This document shows positions 1-6,174 of a stretch of 6,174 nucleotides of DNA, piece by piece. The DNA is from Thermococcaceae archaeon (lineage in GTDB: Archaea > Methanobacteriota_B > Thermococci > Thermococcales > Thermococcaceae). Within the stretch, counting starts at the first letter, position 1, and the number at the start of each line of letters is the position of its first letter. A model generated the notes under the pieces. It saw only the letters and a list, made by a program, of their open reading frames with translations. It was not told the origin of the DNA and searched no databases. The stretch lies in the NCBI GenBank assembly GCA_026986455.1, contig JALSON010000369.1:1-6174 (forward strand), given 5' to 3'. The position numbers and the translations under genes were made by a program.

Positions 1-1
1 T

Positions 2-79
2 AACGCTTGGGTTCTCATGCCGGATACTGCTGGGATACCTGCAGGGTACCGGCCCCGCCCTAAAGGACGAGGCTTGTGA
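2..79 (+). CDS. C-terminal tail of a probable IS200/IS605-type TnpB protein (partial, 5' end outside window)
   Basis: An open frame enters from the left edge and runs 25 codons to a TGA at 77-79; its residues are NAWVLMPDTAGIPAGYRPRP followed by KGRGL. Nothing catalytic is visible, because the RuvC-like domain of TnpB would lie outside the window. The TnpB call rests on two things: the low-complexity Ala/Gly/Pro/Arg tail resembles the variable tails after the last zinc-ribbon region of many archaeal OrfB/TnpB proteins, and the coding end overlaps GC-rich stem-loops of the type found at the right end of IS200/IS605 elements. TnpB is an RNA-guided nuclease made by these elements. The gene is convergent with the archaellum operon. 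A chance open frame of 25 codons cannot be excluded, so the family call is an inference. Confidence 0.4.
   Translation, partial: NAWVLMPDTAGIPAGYRPRPKGRGL
33..72 (+). ncRNA. Two adjacent stem-loops resembling the omega-RNA / right end of an IS200/IS605 element
   Basis: The first hairpin pairs GGATACC (33-39) with GGTACC (45-50) around the loop TGCAG, with one bulged A. The second pairs CCCCGCCC (53-60) with GGACGAGG (65-72) around a TAAA loop. In IS200/IS605 elements the guide RNA of TnpB overlaps the 3' end of tnpB and ends at the element's right boundary, which fits this position. Against a simple reading, the second stem has two C-A mismatches as plus-strand RNA, whereas as minus-strand RNA both become G-U wobbles and all eight pairs form. 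The strand of any functional RNA is therefore unsettled, and the exact element end is not defined. Confidence 0.4.
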
Positions 80-88
80 AAAGAAAAA
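79..88 (-). terminator. T-rich tract, probable terminator of the archaellum operon
   Basis: On the minus strand, 38 nt after the stop codon of the surface-protein gene, the sequence reads TTTTTCTTTT. Archaeal RNA polymerase terminates at T-rich stretches in the non-template strand without needing a hairpin, and this is the only such tract between the operon end and the convergent gene. The GC-rich hairpin at 53-72 lies just beyond it and could act as a backup. Confidence 0.45.
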
Positions 89-126
89 TGTCATTGTTGA
101 GCCTATCCCTGCCGTACCCAATACCG

Positions 127-2046
127 TTAGCTTCTCCTCTCCTCCATCTTTGCGGCAATCCATGCCAGCAGCAGTATGAAGGCCATTCCTCCGAAGAAAG
201 AACCTCCAAAATAGAGCAGTTTCCGCTTCAGGCTCATTCCCTCTGCGGCAACCGTTGTATTCTGGGGAACCGGCACCTTGATGATCTGGGTGACTACCTT
301 GGGCTTGCATGTGCTGTTCGTTGTATTCCGAATCTGCTCACCGCTGGGAGGCTCCTGAACCCGCGACACGCTTATTACCGTCGAATTCTTGAATATTTCG
401 CCGCCTGCACTCACCACGGCCACAATCTCATATTTTCCCTCTCTGGAGGGTATGAGGGAAAGCTGGTATGTCTTCGTCTGATTGGGGGCCATTGAATCCC
501 TTAGCTGAAGCCACCCCCCATACATCGTGAAGTTTTTAGCCCTCACACCGAATCCCTCCGGAACTGCAACGGTAAGGGCAAAGGGGAGCTCTGAATTTCC
601 CAGGTTTTTAACGCTTATATTAACCGGTATGGTTTCTCCAACCTTCCCGTTTCTGCCCCTGACCTCCACACTGTAGTTGAAAACCGCTTCCCTGACTCTT
701 ACCCTCCTGACTTCCGAGGAAAATGTCAGGTTAACAAGCCCGTTGCAGGAGAGGAAATAGGGAGCACGGGCAATGACGTCGATGTTTCCCACGGTTAGAT
801 TTCCGCCTGAGGTGGCCTTGAGCATGAGAGGAAATTCAATCTCCCTGCCTCTTTTCAGAAGTGGAATATACCTGGGATAATCCCCTACAATTTCAAACTC
901 CCTGGAGATGTTTGGGATTATCTCCAGATACCTCAAATCCGTTTTTCCGGTGTTTTTCAGCACCACCGTAGCTTTAAAAGGAATGTACTCATTAATTTCT
1001 CCGGGAGTCTCGAAGGACACATTGAGAAATGCGATATCCTCAATCTTTGGGACTTTGCTCTCATCCAGCATTGCCACAATTCTGACCTGCTTTTCGCTTC
1101 CCTGCTTTCTGACCTCAAGCGCCCCTAATGAAAGCCCTCCGTAGGAGATCATGGAGGTAAAGTTCCCCGCAGTTATAAATGCACTTCTCAGCGGAACCCC
1201 GCAGGAGTTTCTGATTGAGACATACACCCTGTTCATATATACTCCATCAATCCTCACGATATAGGGGCCGAGCTTTGTCGTTTTCCCCTCGGCTATCCAT
1301 CCCTCAAAATACGGAAGAACCCTGATGTTCATGTATGCCCCCTTTAGTCTCACTCTTATCCTCAGATATTCCGAACCCACGAGATCCCTAACCTCAATCT
1401 GCAGTCCCTCAGCCTCCAGTGTTTTTCCAACTTCGCTGAAATACTCCCTTCCGTTTATCCTGAGCCTGATGATCTCACTGAGACCTCCTGTTTCGTTCGT
1501 TATGTTGTAGCCCTCAAACGTTACGTTCCAGTCCCCGATTTTCTGCGTGTCTCCCCTGTAGAGGTAACCGTCGAAGATCAGGGGCATCAGCTTCATTGAA
1601 AGCCTCAGATTTTCAAAGCTCACGGTCCCCCCTTTATAGGCGATATCCTTTGTGATGTTCTTATATGTGATCCGCAGGGCCGCCTCTTTCTCCGAGACCG
1701 AATTCAGAAGGATCCTGTACTCCCCGAACTTTACCGACTGACCTTCGAGCAGATACGGGAAGTGAAACTCCATGTTTGCGTATCCCCTGCTGTCAAGGAG
1801 GACATAACTGAAGCTGAGGTTGTAACCACCAAGCCTGAACATGGAGCCAAGGGGCAGTATTTCAGTGCTGTTGTTCAGACTTACGAGAAGGGTTTTGTCC
1901 CCTATGGAGACGTCCTCAATGGAAATTGTGGAGCTTCCCACCGTTATCTCCCCTGGAATCCTGAACCAGCCGCTCAGAACAGAACTAGCCTGGGCATGCG
2001 GAAGGATCAGCACCAGAATGAAAATTACAAAGGGAACTCTCCTCAT
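127..2046 (-). CDS. Membrane-anchored, S-layer-like Ig-domain surface protein coupled to flaJ
   Basis: This 639-residue protein is not a standard archaellum component and its function is unknown. Residues 1-20 form a Sec signal peptide (Arg-Arg, hydrophobic core, cleavage near AQA-SS). Residues 24-325 are beta-rich with degenerate repeats of about 35-45 residues, three of which open with a G-W/Y motif (SGWF, DGYL, EGWI). Residues 335-562 look like two Ig-like domains of the CARDB/COG1361 S-layer type, with typical VVLKNTGKTDLRY and ISVKNLGNSELPF segments. A Pro/Thr/Asn stalk (563-609) leads to one membrane helix (610-632) and a short charged tail (KMEERRS). Twenty N-X-S/T sequons, all in the exported part, predict heavy N-glycosylation. 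There are three cysteines (282, 434, 580) and no lipobox. The ATG was chosen because it starts the signal peptide, overlaps the flaJ stop as ATGA and has GGGGGTG upstream; the longer frame starting at 2142 is read within flaJ. An envelope-side archaellum brace is an inference from context. Confidence 0.9.
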   Translation of the reverse strand: MRRVPFVIFILVLILPHAQASSVLSGWFRIPGEITVGSSTISIEDVSIGDKTLLVSLNNSTEILPLGSMFRLGGYNLSFSYVLLDSRGYANMEFHFPYLLEGQSVKFGEYRILLNSVSEKEAALRITYKNITKDIAYKGGTVSFENLRLSMKLMPLIFDGYLYRGDTQKIGDWNVTFEGYNITNETGGLSEIIRLRINGREYFSEVGKTLEAEGLQIEVRDLVGSEYLRIRVRLKGAYMNIRVLPYFEGWIAEGKTTKLGPYIVRIDGVYMNRVYVSIRNSCGVPLRSAFITAGNFTSMISYGGLSLGALEVRKQGSEKQVRIVAMLDESKVPKIEDIAFLNVSFETPGEINEYIPFKATVVLKNTGKTDLRYLEIIPNISREFEIVGDYPRYIPLLKRGREIEFPLMLKATSGGNLTVGNIDVIARAPYFLSCNGLVNLTFSSEVRRVRVREAVFNYSVEVRGRNGKVGETIPVNISVKNLGNSELPFALTVAVPEGFGVRAKNFTMYGGWLQLRDSMAPNQTKTYQLSLIPSREGKYEIVAVVSAGGEIFKNSTVISVSRVQEPPSGEQIRNTTNSTCKPKVVTQIIKVPVPQNTTVAAEGMSLKRKLLYFGGSFFGGMAFILLLAWIAAKMEERRS

Positions 2047-3752
2047 GCCAACACCCCCATCAAAGGCCATACAATCCCTGCAAAGCTCATCATCTTGCCC
2101 ATTACCACCCCACCTATGTAAAAGCCGAGTGCGGATATCCATGTGAGGATCACAAAGTGATAGATTGAAATCCCCAGGTGCCCTCCATCGGCGAGCTTTA
2201 TTGAAAAGGATGAAAGAAATGCATGCAGGAGGAGAATTGCCGTGAGAATATAGCCCGTCGTCTGAAGCCCGCTTGAAGATGGTATGGAGATAACATTCTG
2301 CAGAAATTCCCCGGGCATGTTTATATTTGAGAAGAGCTGGTTCATGTAGAAGGTTACCTGAAATGCTGCTGCCACAGAGAATGCAAATGCTCCCGTGATG
2401 CCATAGACCACCCCTTTAAAGCTCGCCACGTTCTGTCCTCTCTTCCTCCTAAGCCGGATCAGCCGCTCGAAATTCCTTGAGATGACCATCCCCACATAGT
2501 CCGGCTCAGCTCCGAGTTTTATACTCTTCTTGAATATCTCGGAGAAAATTCCTATGAGCCAGCTGCCGGTATCGGAGGCAAAGTAATCCCAGGATTTGCT
2601 GTCATCGATTCTCATGGCGATTCTGCGGTAGAGGTTCTTTATGTCCCCTGTTAGAGTCCCGAAGTCGTGGGAGCTGAGGTACTTAAGTACGAGATGAAGG
2701 GAGGCCCCGCTGGCCGCCAGTGAGGAGCTCAGACTTCTTATAAACGCCGGGAAATTTTCATCCTTTATCAGAATGCTCTGTTCTTCGTGTTCTATTGTTC
2801 TTCCGATATATGCCAGGGGTGTCAGAACAAGGGCAACCTCCATCATCAGGGGTAGGCTAAAACGTGGTCTTATCACCATCAGGTAAACCACTGCGGCCAC
2901 AAATACCCCGGAAACCGATATAATTGTTGCTCTCATAATCTTGGATTTCCTTTCAGAGGTAATTGCATTCTCAGACCAGACCCGATCCTCCGGCATCCTC
3001 TGTTTTATTATGACCAGAACCCCGATTTCCGTGGCGAGCACGAGCACAAACATGAATACGCTCAAACTCACAATATCCTGACCGGTTATTATCGGACCAA
3101 TGATGATAAACGTAACCATGAAGACGACGGATATTATGAGGGATGAGTAAATCTCCTTAAAGACATCGAGGTCATAAAGGGCACCCTCATAGAAGGTCTC
3201 GTAGTCATCCATAACAGTTTTCTGCTCCTGAAGGAGATAGTCTTTGAGCTCCACACCGCTGTCGAGGGAATATGCGAGTCTTTCGAGAAAATCCGAGAAG
3301 ACCTTGCTCGGGGTTCTCTTGGCCAGAAACCTCAGGGCCTCGGGCATGCCCCTGTGCAGCTTGGCGACGAGGTAGTATGCTTTCCTCATCTCGCTTGCTA
3401 TCGGTTCCAAGAATTTTTCGGTTGAGAGATTCCACACGAGATCACTCCTGCCAACATCACTCGTGGACAGGACTGCGAAATAGGTGGCAAAATAGGGTAT
3501 CCTTGAGTTTATCTTCACTTTCCTGCTGCTCGCTGTTGCATAGGGGTAGAGCATTCCATAGATCAAGGGCAGCATCGGAATGGCATAGAGAATAATGAGC
3601 ACTATTTTTGACAGCGCTACGAACCTCTTCACTATCATCATCAGGATGAACAGCACTATGGAGAGGACTAAGCTGGGAAGCAGCACCTTCCTCAGGTACT
3701 CCCTTATTGTCAGGTCAGACTGCACAAAGATTCCTGCTTTGTTCTTTGCCAT
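2043..3752 (-). CDS. flaJ: Archaellum membrane platform protein FlaJ (ArlJ)
   Basis: This 569-residue polytopic protein is the membrane anchor of the archaellum motor, on which the FlaI ATPase ring acts. It belongs to the type II secretion F / PilC family. About nine hydrophobic segments are visible: near 24-42, 47-68, 203-224, 227-249, 274-294, 299-316, 447-470, 499-520 and 529-552. The two large cytoplasmic regions, about 75-202 and 320-445, match the two T2SF domains of FlaJ. Both are basic and helical, and the second ends in RLIRLRRKRGQ before the next helix; such charged loops are where FlaJ is expected to touch FlaI. The length is normal for the family. The ATG follows the flaI stop after 9 nt and has GAGGTGG 4 nt upstream. 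The stop overlaps the next gene's start. There is no sign of truncation. Confidence 0.96.
   Translation of the reverse strand: MAKNKAGIFVQSDLTIREYLRKVLLPSLVLSIVLFILMMIVKRFVALSKIVLIILYAIPMLPLIYGMLYPYATASSRKVKINSRIPYFATYFAVLSTSDVGRSDLVWNLSTEKFLEPIASEMRKAYYLVAKLHRGMPEALRFLAKRTPSKVFSDFLERLAYSLDSGVELKDYLLQEQKTVMDDYETFYEGALYDLDVFKEIYSSLIISVVFMVTFIIIGPIITGQDIVSLSVFMFVLVLATEIGVLVIIKQRMPEDRVWSENAITSERKSKIMRATIISVSGVFVAAVVYLMVIRPRFSLPLMMEVALVLTPLAYIGRTIEHEEQSILIKDENFPAFIRSLSSSLAASGASLHLVLKYLSSHDFGTLTGDIKNLYRRIAMRIDDSKSWDYFASDTGSWLIGIFSEIFKKSIKLGAEPDYVGMVISRNFERLIRLRRKRGQNVASFKGVVYGITGAFAFSVAAAFQVTFYMNQLFSNINMPGEFLQNVISIPSSSGLQTTGYILTAILLLHAFLSSFSIKLADGGHLGISIYHFVILTWISALGFYIGGVVMGKMMSFAGIVWPLMGVLA
2052..2058 (-). 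promoter_or_regulatory. Ribosome binding site of the surface-protein gene
   Basis: GGGGGTG lies 5 nt before the ATG at 2046, within the last codons of flaJ. With the ATGA stop/start overlap it fixes the start and suggests translational coupling to flaJ. Confidence 0.7.
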
Positions 3753-3756
3753 GTTC

Positions 3757-3763
3757 CCACCTC
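3757..3763 (-). promoter_or_regulatory. Ribosome binding site of flaJ
   Basis: GAGGTGG, complementary to the 3' end of archaeal 16S rRNA, begins inside the flaI TGA stop and lies 4 nt before the flaJ ATG. Ribosomes finishing flaI are therefore placed to start flaJ. Confidence 0.75.
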
Positions 3764-5384
3764 ACAGTCTAAAGCTCAGCCCCTCAATGCCGCGCTCGTA
3801 GAAGTTTTTGATTTCTCTGTGTACAGCGTGGTAATCCATTATTCCGAGCTCCACCATTCTCTTTATTATTCTGGCTCTCAGGAAAAGCTCGTTGTAGATA
3901 TCCTTGGGGTCTTCATAACCCGCAACCTCCGCTATTTTCCTCTCAAGGATGTATGAGTTGTTCATGCCTCTGAATATGTGCCTGTCGGAGACGGGATCCC
4001 ATTCAAAGACGTTTCTCGTGGCAACCCCTCCAAGCTCCTCATAGTAGCCCTCAATCTCAACCACACTCACAACTCTCCTTAGAAACCTGCCCCTGACATA
4101 AACAGCCTGCTGGAAAAGTGCTATGTTGAGGTTGTCTATGAACGTCACCGGAACGTTGATGGGCGAGCCCGTGAAACGCTGGATCATCTTTTTGATGTCC
4201 CCTGCGTGGAAGGTGGACATAACCGGATGTCCTGTCTGCATGGCCTGAAATGCTATCGCACCCTCGGCTCCTCTAATCTCACCGACTATGATGTAGTTCG
4301 GCCTCGATCTCAGGGCGGCCTTGAGCAGATCGAACAGTGTAACCCTTGACTCCTCGGGTCCCCTTTCTCTGGTGGTTAGCCTCTGCCATGTCTTGTGAGG
4401 GACTATGACCTCAGGGGTATCCTCGGCTGTGTATATCTTTGCATCCGGCTTGATGAAGGGTATGATGGAGTTAAGGGTGGTTGTTTTCCCGCTGGCCGTC
4501 TCGCCGCACACGAATATGCTCATGCCGTATTCCAGAGCCAGCCACAGGTATGCGGCAACTTCGGCTGAGAAGGTGTTCCAGTTGACGAGCTGTGTAACGC
4601 TGAGCGGGGTTGCCGAGAACTTTCGTATTGTGGCGCTCGGGCCCTTTATGCTTATATCCGGGCTGTATATGATGTTGATTCTTGAGCCATCGGGTAGTGT
4701 TCCATCGACAACAGGGTTTTTGTCGCTTACAGGTCGCCCCATCCTCTCGCTCAGGTTCTTGAAATAGTCAGCCAGCCTTATGTTGTCGCCAAAATCTATG
4801 TTGGTCGGGAGTGCCTCGAATATTTTGTGAATCAGGGACACGTAGTTTGCTCCGATTATGTGTATATCCTCGATATAGGGGTCTCTCATCAGGGGCTCCA
4901 GAGGCCCAATTCCAACTATATCCCTCTTCAGCAGATATCTGAACTTCTCTGCCTCCTCCCTTGTGATCCTCAGCCTGTTTCTTCCGAAAAGACCTCCTGA
5001 AAGTTTATTCATGGCCTCATTAAACAGTTCATCAAGAAAAAGCTCAAACTCCTCCTTATCTTCAGGTATTCTCTTGGTCGGGGCGAGTTCGAGGAGTTTA
5101 TCCTTTATGGCCTCATACTTCTCCTCCTCTTTTCTGTCCGCAATCCTCGGCTCTATTACTATATACTTCCTCTCAGCATGAATATCGCCGTATATGTGTA
5201 TGAAAATCGGATCCCCCACGGGGTAGATTATATTTGGATACTTTATATCCTTCATACTTCTGCTGAGCTGTGGGTGAAATTCTGGAAATTTGCCCGTTTT
5301 CTTGACAAAGCTATCCACGTATCTCCTGAGGTGAGGGTTGCGTGCCATTGCAACGTCCAGTGTGTCGCTAATTCTCTCCGCCAT
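3762..5384 (-). CDS. flaI: Archaellum motor ATPase FlaI (ArlI), type II/IV secretion ATPase family
   Basis: FlaI is the hexameric cytoplasmic ATPase that powers both assembly and rotation of the archaellum. The 540-residue protein has a mixed N-terminal domain (about 1-150) and a core with RDIVGIGPLEPLMRDPYIED at 154-173. Walker A is GETASGKT (294-301). The acidic box TAEDTPE is at 319-325. Walker B is IIVGEIRG (365-372) with catalytic Glu369, and the His box is TGHPVMSTFHAG (384-395). All motifs are intact. The ATG at 5384 is preferred over the GTG/ATG-type starts upstream: it follows the flaH stop by 1 nt, has GGTGGTG 4 nt upstream and gives the usual MAERI-like start, whereas the extension (from 5432) is a Trp/Arg-rich stretch read inside flaH. 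The last residues (GLSFRL) end 9 nt before flaJ. Confidence 0.98.
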   Translation of the reverse strand: MAERISDTLDVAMARNPHLRRYVDSFVKKTGKFPEFHPQLSRSMKDIKYPNIIYPVGDPIFIHIYGDIHAERKYIVIEPRIADRKEEEKYEAIKDKLLELAPTKRIPEDKEEFELFLDELFNEAMNKLSGGLFGRNRLRITREEAEKFRYLLKRDIVGIGPLEPLMRDPYIEDIHIIGANYVSLIHKIFEALPTNIDFGDNIRLADYFKNLSERMGRPVSDKNPVVDGTLPDGSRINIIYSPDISIKGPSATIRKFSATPLSVTQLVNWNTFSAEVAAYLWLALEYGMSIFVCGETASGKTTTLNSIIPFIKPDAKIYTAEDTPEVIVPHKTWQRLTTRERGPEESRVTLFDLLKAALRSRPNYIIVGEIRGAEGAIAFQAMQTGHPVMSTFHAGDIKKMIQRFTGSPINVPVTFIDNLNIALFQQAVYVRGRFLRRVVSVVEIEGYYEELGGVATRNVFEWDPVSDRHIFRGMNNSYILERKIAEVAGYEDPKDIYNELFLRARIIKRMVELGIMDYHAVHREIKNFYERGIEGLSFRL

Positions 5385-5385
5385 G

Positions 5386-6081
5386 CTACACCACCGCCGC
5401 AATCTCCACGATGAAGCCCACCTTTGGCTCAACCCTGAAGGGAATTATTTTCTGAAATATTCCCCGTGCATTGTTATATTTCACAATCGTGGCAGAATTT
5501 TTGAGATCTCCACCGAAGACCTTAACGCTGAGCCTTATCAGCATGCTTGAGATTTCTTCAAGAACTCGAAGCGTTCTCTTGTCCACATCCTCAGGATTAA
5601 TCGTCATCATCACTACCTTTCCCAGAGAACTGAGCTTTTTTAGGTGGATAGTTAAAAGCCTGAGTTCGGTTTCTCCCATATCCTCAGGCAGTATGGAGGA
5701 GATTGAATCTATTATGATTACCTCCTTCTCCCATATCCTCGACTCTCCGAGAAACCTGAGCAGAAACTTTTCCCTCCTGGAAACACCCACAAGCAGGGGA
5801 TAGAGAGAGACGAAAAGCAGTCTGTGCCTGATCAGATCCCCTATAATGTCGTACCCGAGTGATTCCATCTGATTTATGAATTCAGGGGTTGTATACTGGC
5901 TCGATATATACGCGGCGGTATGATCATTTTTTAAGAGCCCATACAGGAGTCTCTGACAGAATATGGACTTACCCGTACCCCTGTCTCCCTCTATCAGGAT
6001 TATGCTCCCGGAAGGTATCCCCCCTCCAAGCCTCCTGTGAAGCTCATCATTTGGGATCTGTATTCTAAGGAGCTCTCCCAT
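5386..6081 (-). CDS. flaH: Archaellum ATP-binding regulator FlaH (ArlH), KaiC-like
   Basis: FlaH is a RecA/KaiC-family nucleotide-binding protein that docks on FlaI inside the cell and is thought to regulate motor assembly or switching. The 231-residue single-domain protein has Walker A GDRGTGKS (32-39), Walker B EVIIIDSIS (120-128) with Asp125, and a MTINPED segment (159-165) at a KaiC-type sensor position. Asp125 is followed by Ser rather than a catalytic Glu, as is usual in FlaH, which binds ATP but shows little or no hydrolysis. The C-terminal strands (about 196-229) end in VGFIVEIAAVV. The ATG at 6081 is preferred because GGGTGA ends 5 nt before it. A GTG at 6090 would add three residues and overlap the upstream stop as GTGA, but it lacks a well-placed binding site. 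The gene is intact and of normal length. Confidence 0.96.
   Translation of the reverse strand: MGELLRIQIPNDELHRRLGGGIPSGSIILIEGDRGTGKSIFCQRLLYGLLKNDHTAAYISSQYTTPEFINQMESLGYDIIGDLIRHRLLFVSLYPLLVGVSRREKFLLRFLGESRIWEKEVIIIDSISSILPEDMGETELRLLTIHLKKLSSLGKVVMMTINPEDVDKRTLRVLEEISSMLIRLSVKVFGGDLKNSATIVKYNNARGIFQKIIPFRVEPKVGFIVEIAAVV
5389..5395 (-). promoter_or_regulatory. Ribosome binding site of flaI
   Basis: GGTGGTG forms the last codons of flaH and lies 4 nt before the flaI ATG. The flaH TAG stop sits between the two, so the site supports the internal start at 5384 and coupling to flaH. Confidence 0.65.
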
Positions 6082-6086
6082 TTCAG

Positions 6087-6092
6087 TCACCC
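6087..6092 (-). promoter_or_regulatory. Ribosome binding site of flaH
   Basis: GGGTGA lies 5 nt before the ATG at 6081 and contains the TGA stop of the upstream gene. It decides for the ATG start over the GTG at 6090, which is itself part of this motif. Confidence 0.6.
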
Positions 6093-6173
6093 AATTCTGA
6101 ATATCATGCTCCTCTGCTTTCCTGTGGAAATTACAACCGTTATTTTATGATAACCCGATGAAAGGGTGGTGTT
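6087..6173 (-). CDS. C-terminal end of a FlaF/FlaG-type archaellum stator protein, probably FlaG (partial)
   Basis: Only the last 28 codons are in the window. They read NTTLSSGYHKITVVISTGKQ and then RSMIFRIG, ending in a TGA (6089-6087) that lies in the flaH binding site. The pattern of a T-L-x-x-G-Y-H turn followed by two short beta strands separated by a TGK turn looks like the end of an immunoglobulin-like beta sandwich, as in the FlaF and FlaG ectodomains. In the common euryarchaeal order flaF-flaG-flaH-flaI-flaJ, FlaG is the gene directly before flaH, which makes it the first choice. FlaF and FlaG anchor the motor outside the membrane, FlaF by binding the S-layer. The identity rests on position more than on the residues seen. 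Confidence 0.55.
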   Translation of the reverse strand, partial: NTTLSSGYHKITVVISTGKQRSMIFRIG

Positions 6174-6174
6174 A

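Noticed and set aside
38..45. CCTGCAGG palindrome as an operator or attachment site
   Set aside because: It is the loop-proximal part of the first stem-loop at 33-50, and no second copy or adjoining promoter elements were seen.
76..495. Plus-strand open frame of 139 codons opposite the end of the surface-protein gene
   Set aside because: It lies almost wholly antisense to a gene with clear signal, domain and anchor structure. Its translation is rich in His, Cys and Arg with no domain pattern, and its start falls in the TnpB-like tail.
2047..2142. N-terminal extension of the surface protein by 32 residues
   Set aside because: It is read inside flaJ in another frame, lacks a binding site and would bury the obvious signal peptide that begins at 2046.
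3205..3435. Minus-strand 76-codon frame inside flaJ
   Set aside because: It is an out-of-frame reading of flaJ with no upstream signal and no domain pattern.
3272..3595. Plus-strand open frame of 107 codons within flaJ
   Set aside because: Antisense shadow of a conserved gene; rich in Arg, Ser and Cys with no recognisable motif.
5385..5432. N-terminal extension of FlaI by 16 residues
   Set aside because: It overlaps the flaH coding end, has a Trp/Arg-rich composition unlike the rest of FlaI, and the start at 5384 has a better-placed ribosome binding site.

Overview
The window is the distal part of an archaellum (archaeal flagellum) motor operon, read entirely on the minus strand. The archaellum-specific set FlaH-FlaI-FlaJ, archaeal-type Shine-Dalgarno sequences (GGTGA, GAGGTGG) and an N-glycosylated, S-layer-like surface protein mark it as an archaeon. 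The FlaG/H/I/J gene order is euryarchaeal. Frequent AGG/AGA/ATA codons and a roughly balanced base composition would suit a thermophilic euryarchaeon such as a member of the Archaeoglobales, but that placement is an inference and no species can be named from the sequence.

Layout from right to left, in transcription order: (1) the last 28 codons of an upstream gene, most likely the stator gene flaG (6087-6173); (2) flaH, a KaiC-like ATP-binding regulator (6081-5386); (3) flaI, the secretion-type motor ATPase (5384-3762); (4) flaJ, the polytopic membrane platform (3752-2043); (5) a 639-residue surface protein (2046-127) with a signal peptide, degenerate beta-rich repeats, two Ig-like domains, a short stalk and a C-terminal membrane anchor. 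Junctions are extremely tight (stop/start overlap, 1 nt, 9 nt, ATGA overlap), and each start has a Shine-Dalgarno sequence inside the end of the preceding gene. No internal promoter is needed or seen, so all five genes are probably one translationally coupled transcript.

FlaH, FlaI and FlaJ form the motor core. FlaI hydrolyses ATP to assemble and turn the filament, FlaH docks on FlaI as a nucleotide-dependent regulator, and FlaJ is the membrane anchor. FlaG acts with FlaF outside the membrane as part of the stator. The fifth gene is not one of the standard fla/arl genes. Its coupling to flaJ and its S-layer-like architecture make it the main candidate for something new here: a possible envelope-side accessory that braces or anchors the archaellum.

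At the far left, on the plus strand and convergent with the operon, is a short open frame running in from outside the window and ending at 79. It overlaps two stem-loops, the second built on CCCCGCCC-TAAA-GGACGAGG. This looks like the right end of an IS200/IS605-type TnpB element, with its tail and omega-RNA-like hairpins. The 47 bp between it and the operon contain a minus-strand T-rich tract that probably terminates the operon. No tRNA, rRNA or CRISPR array is visible.
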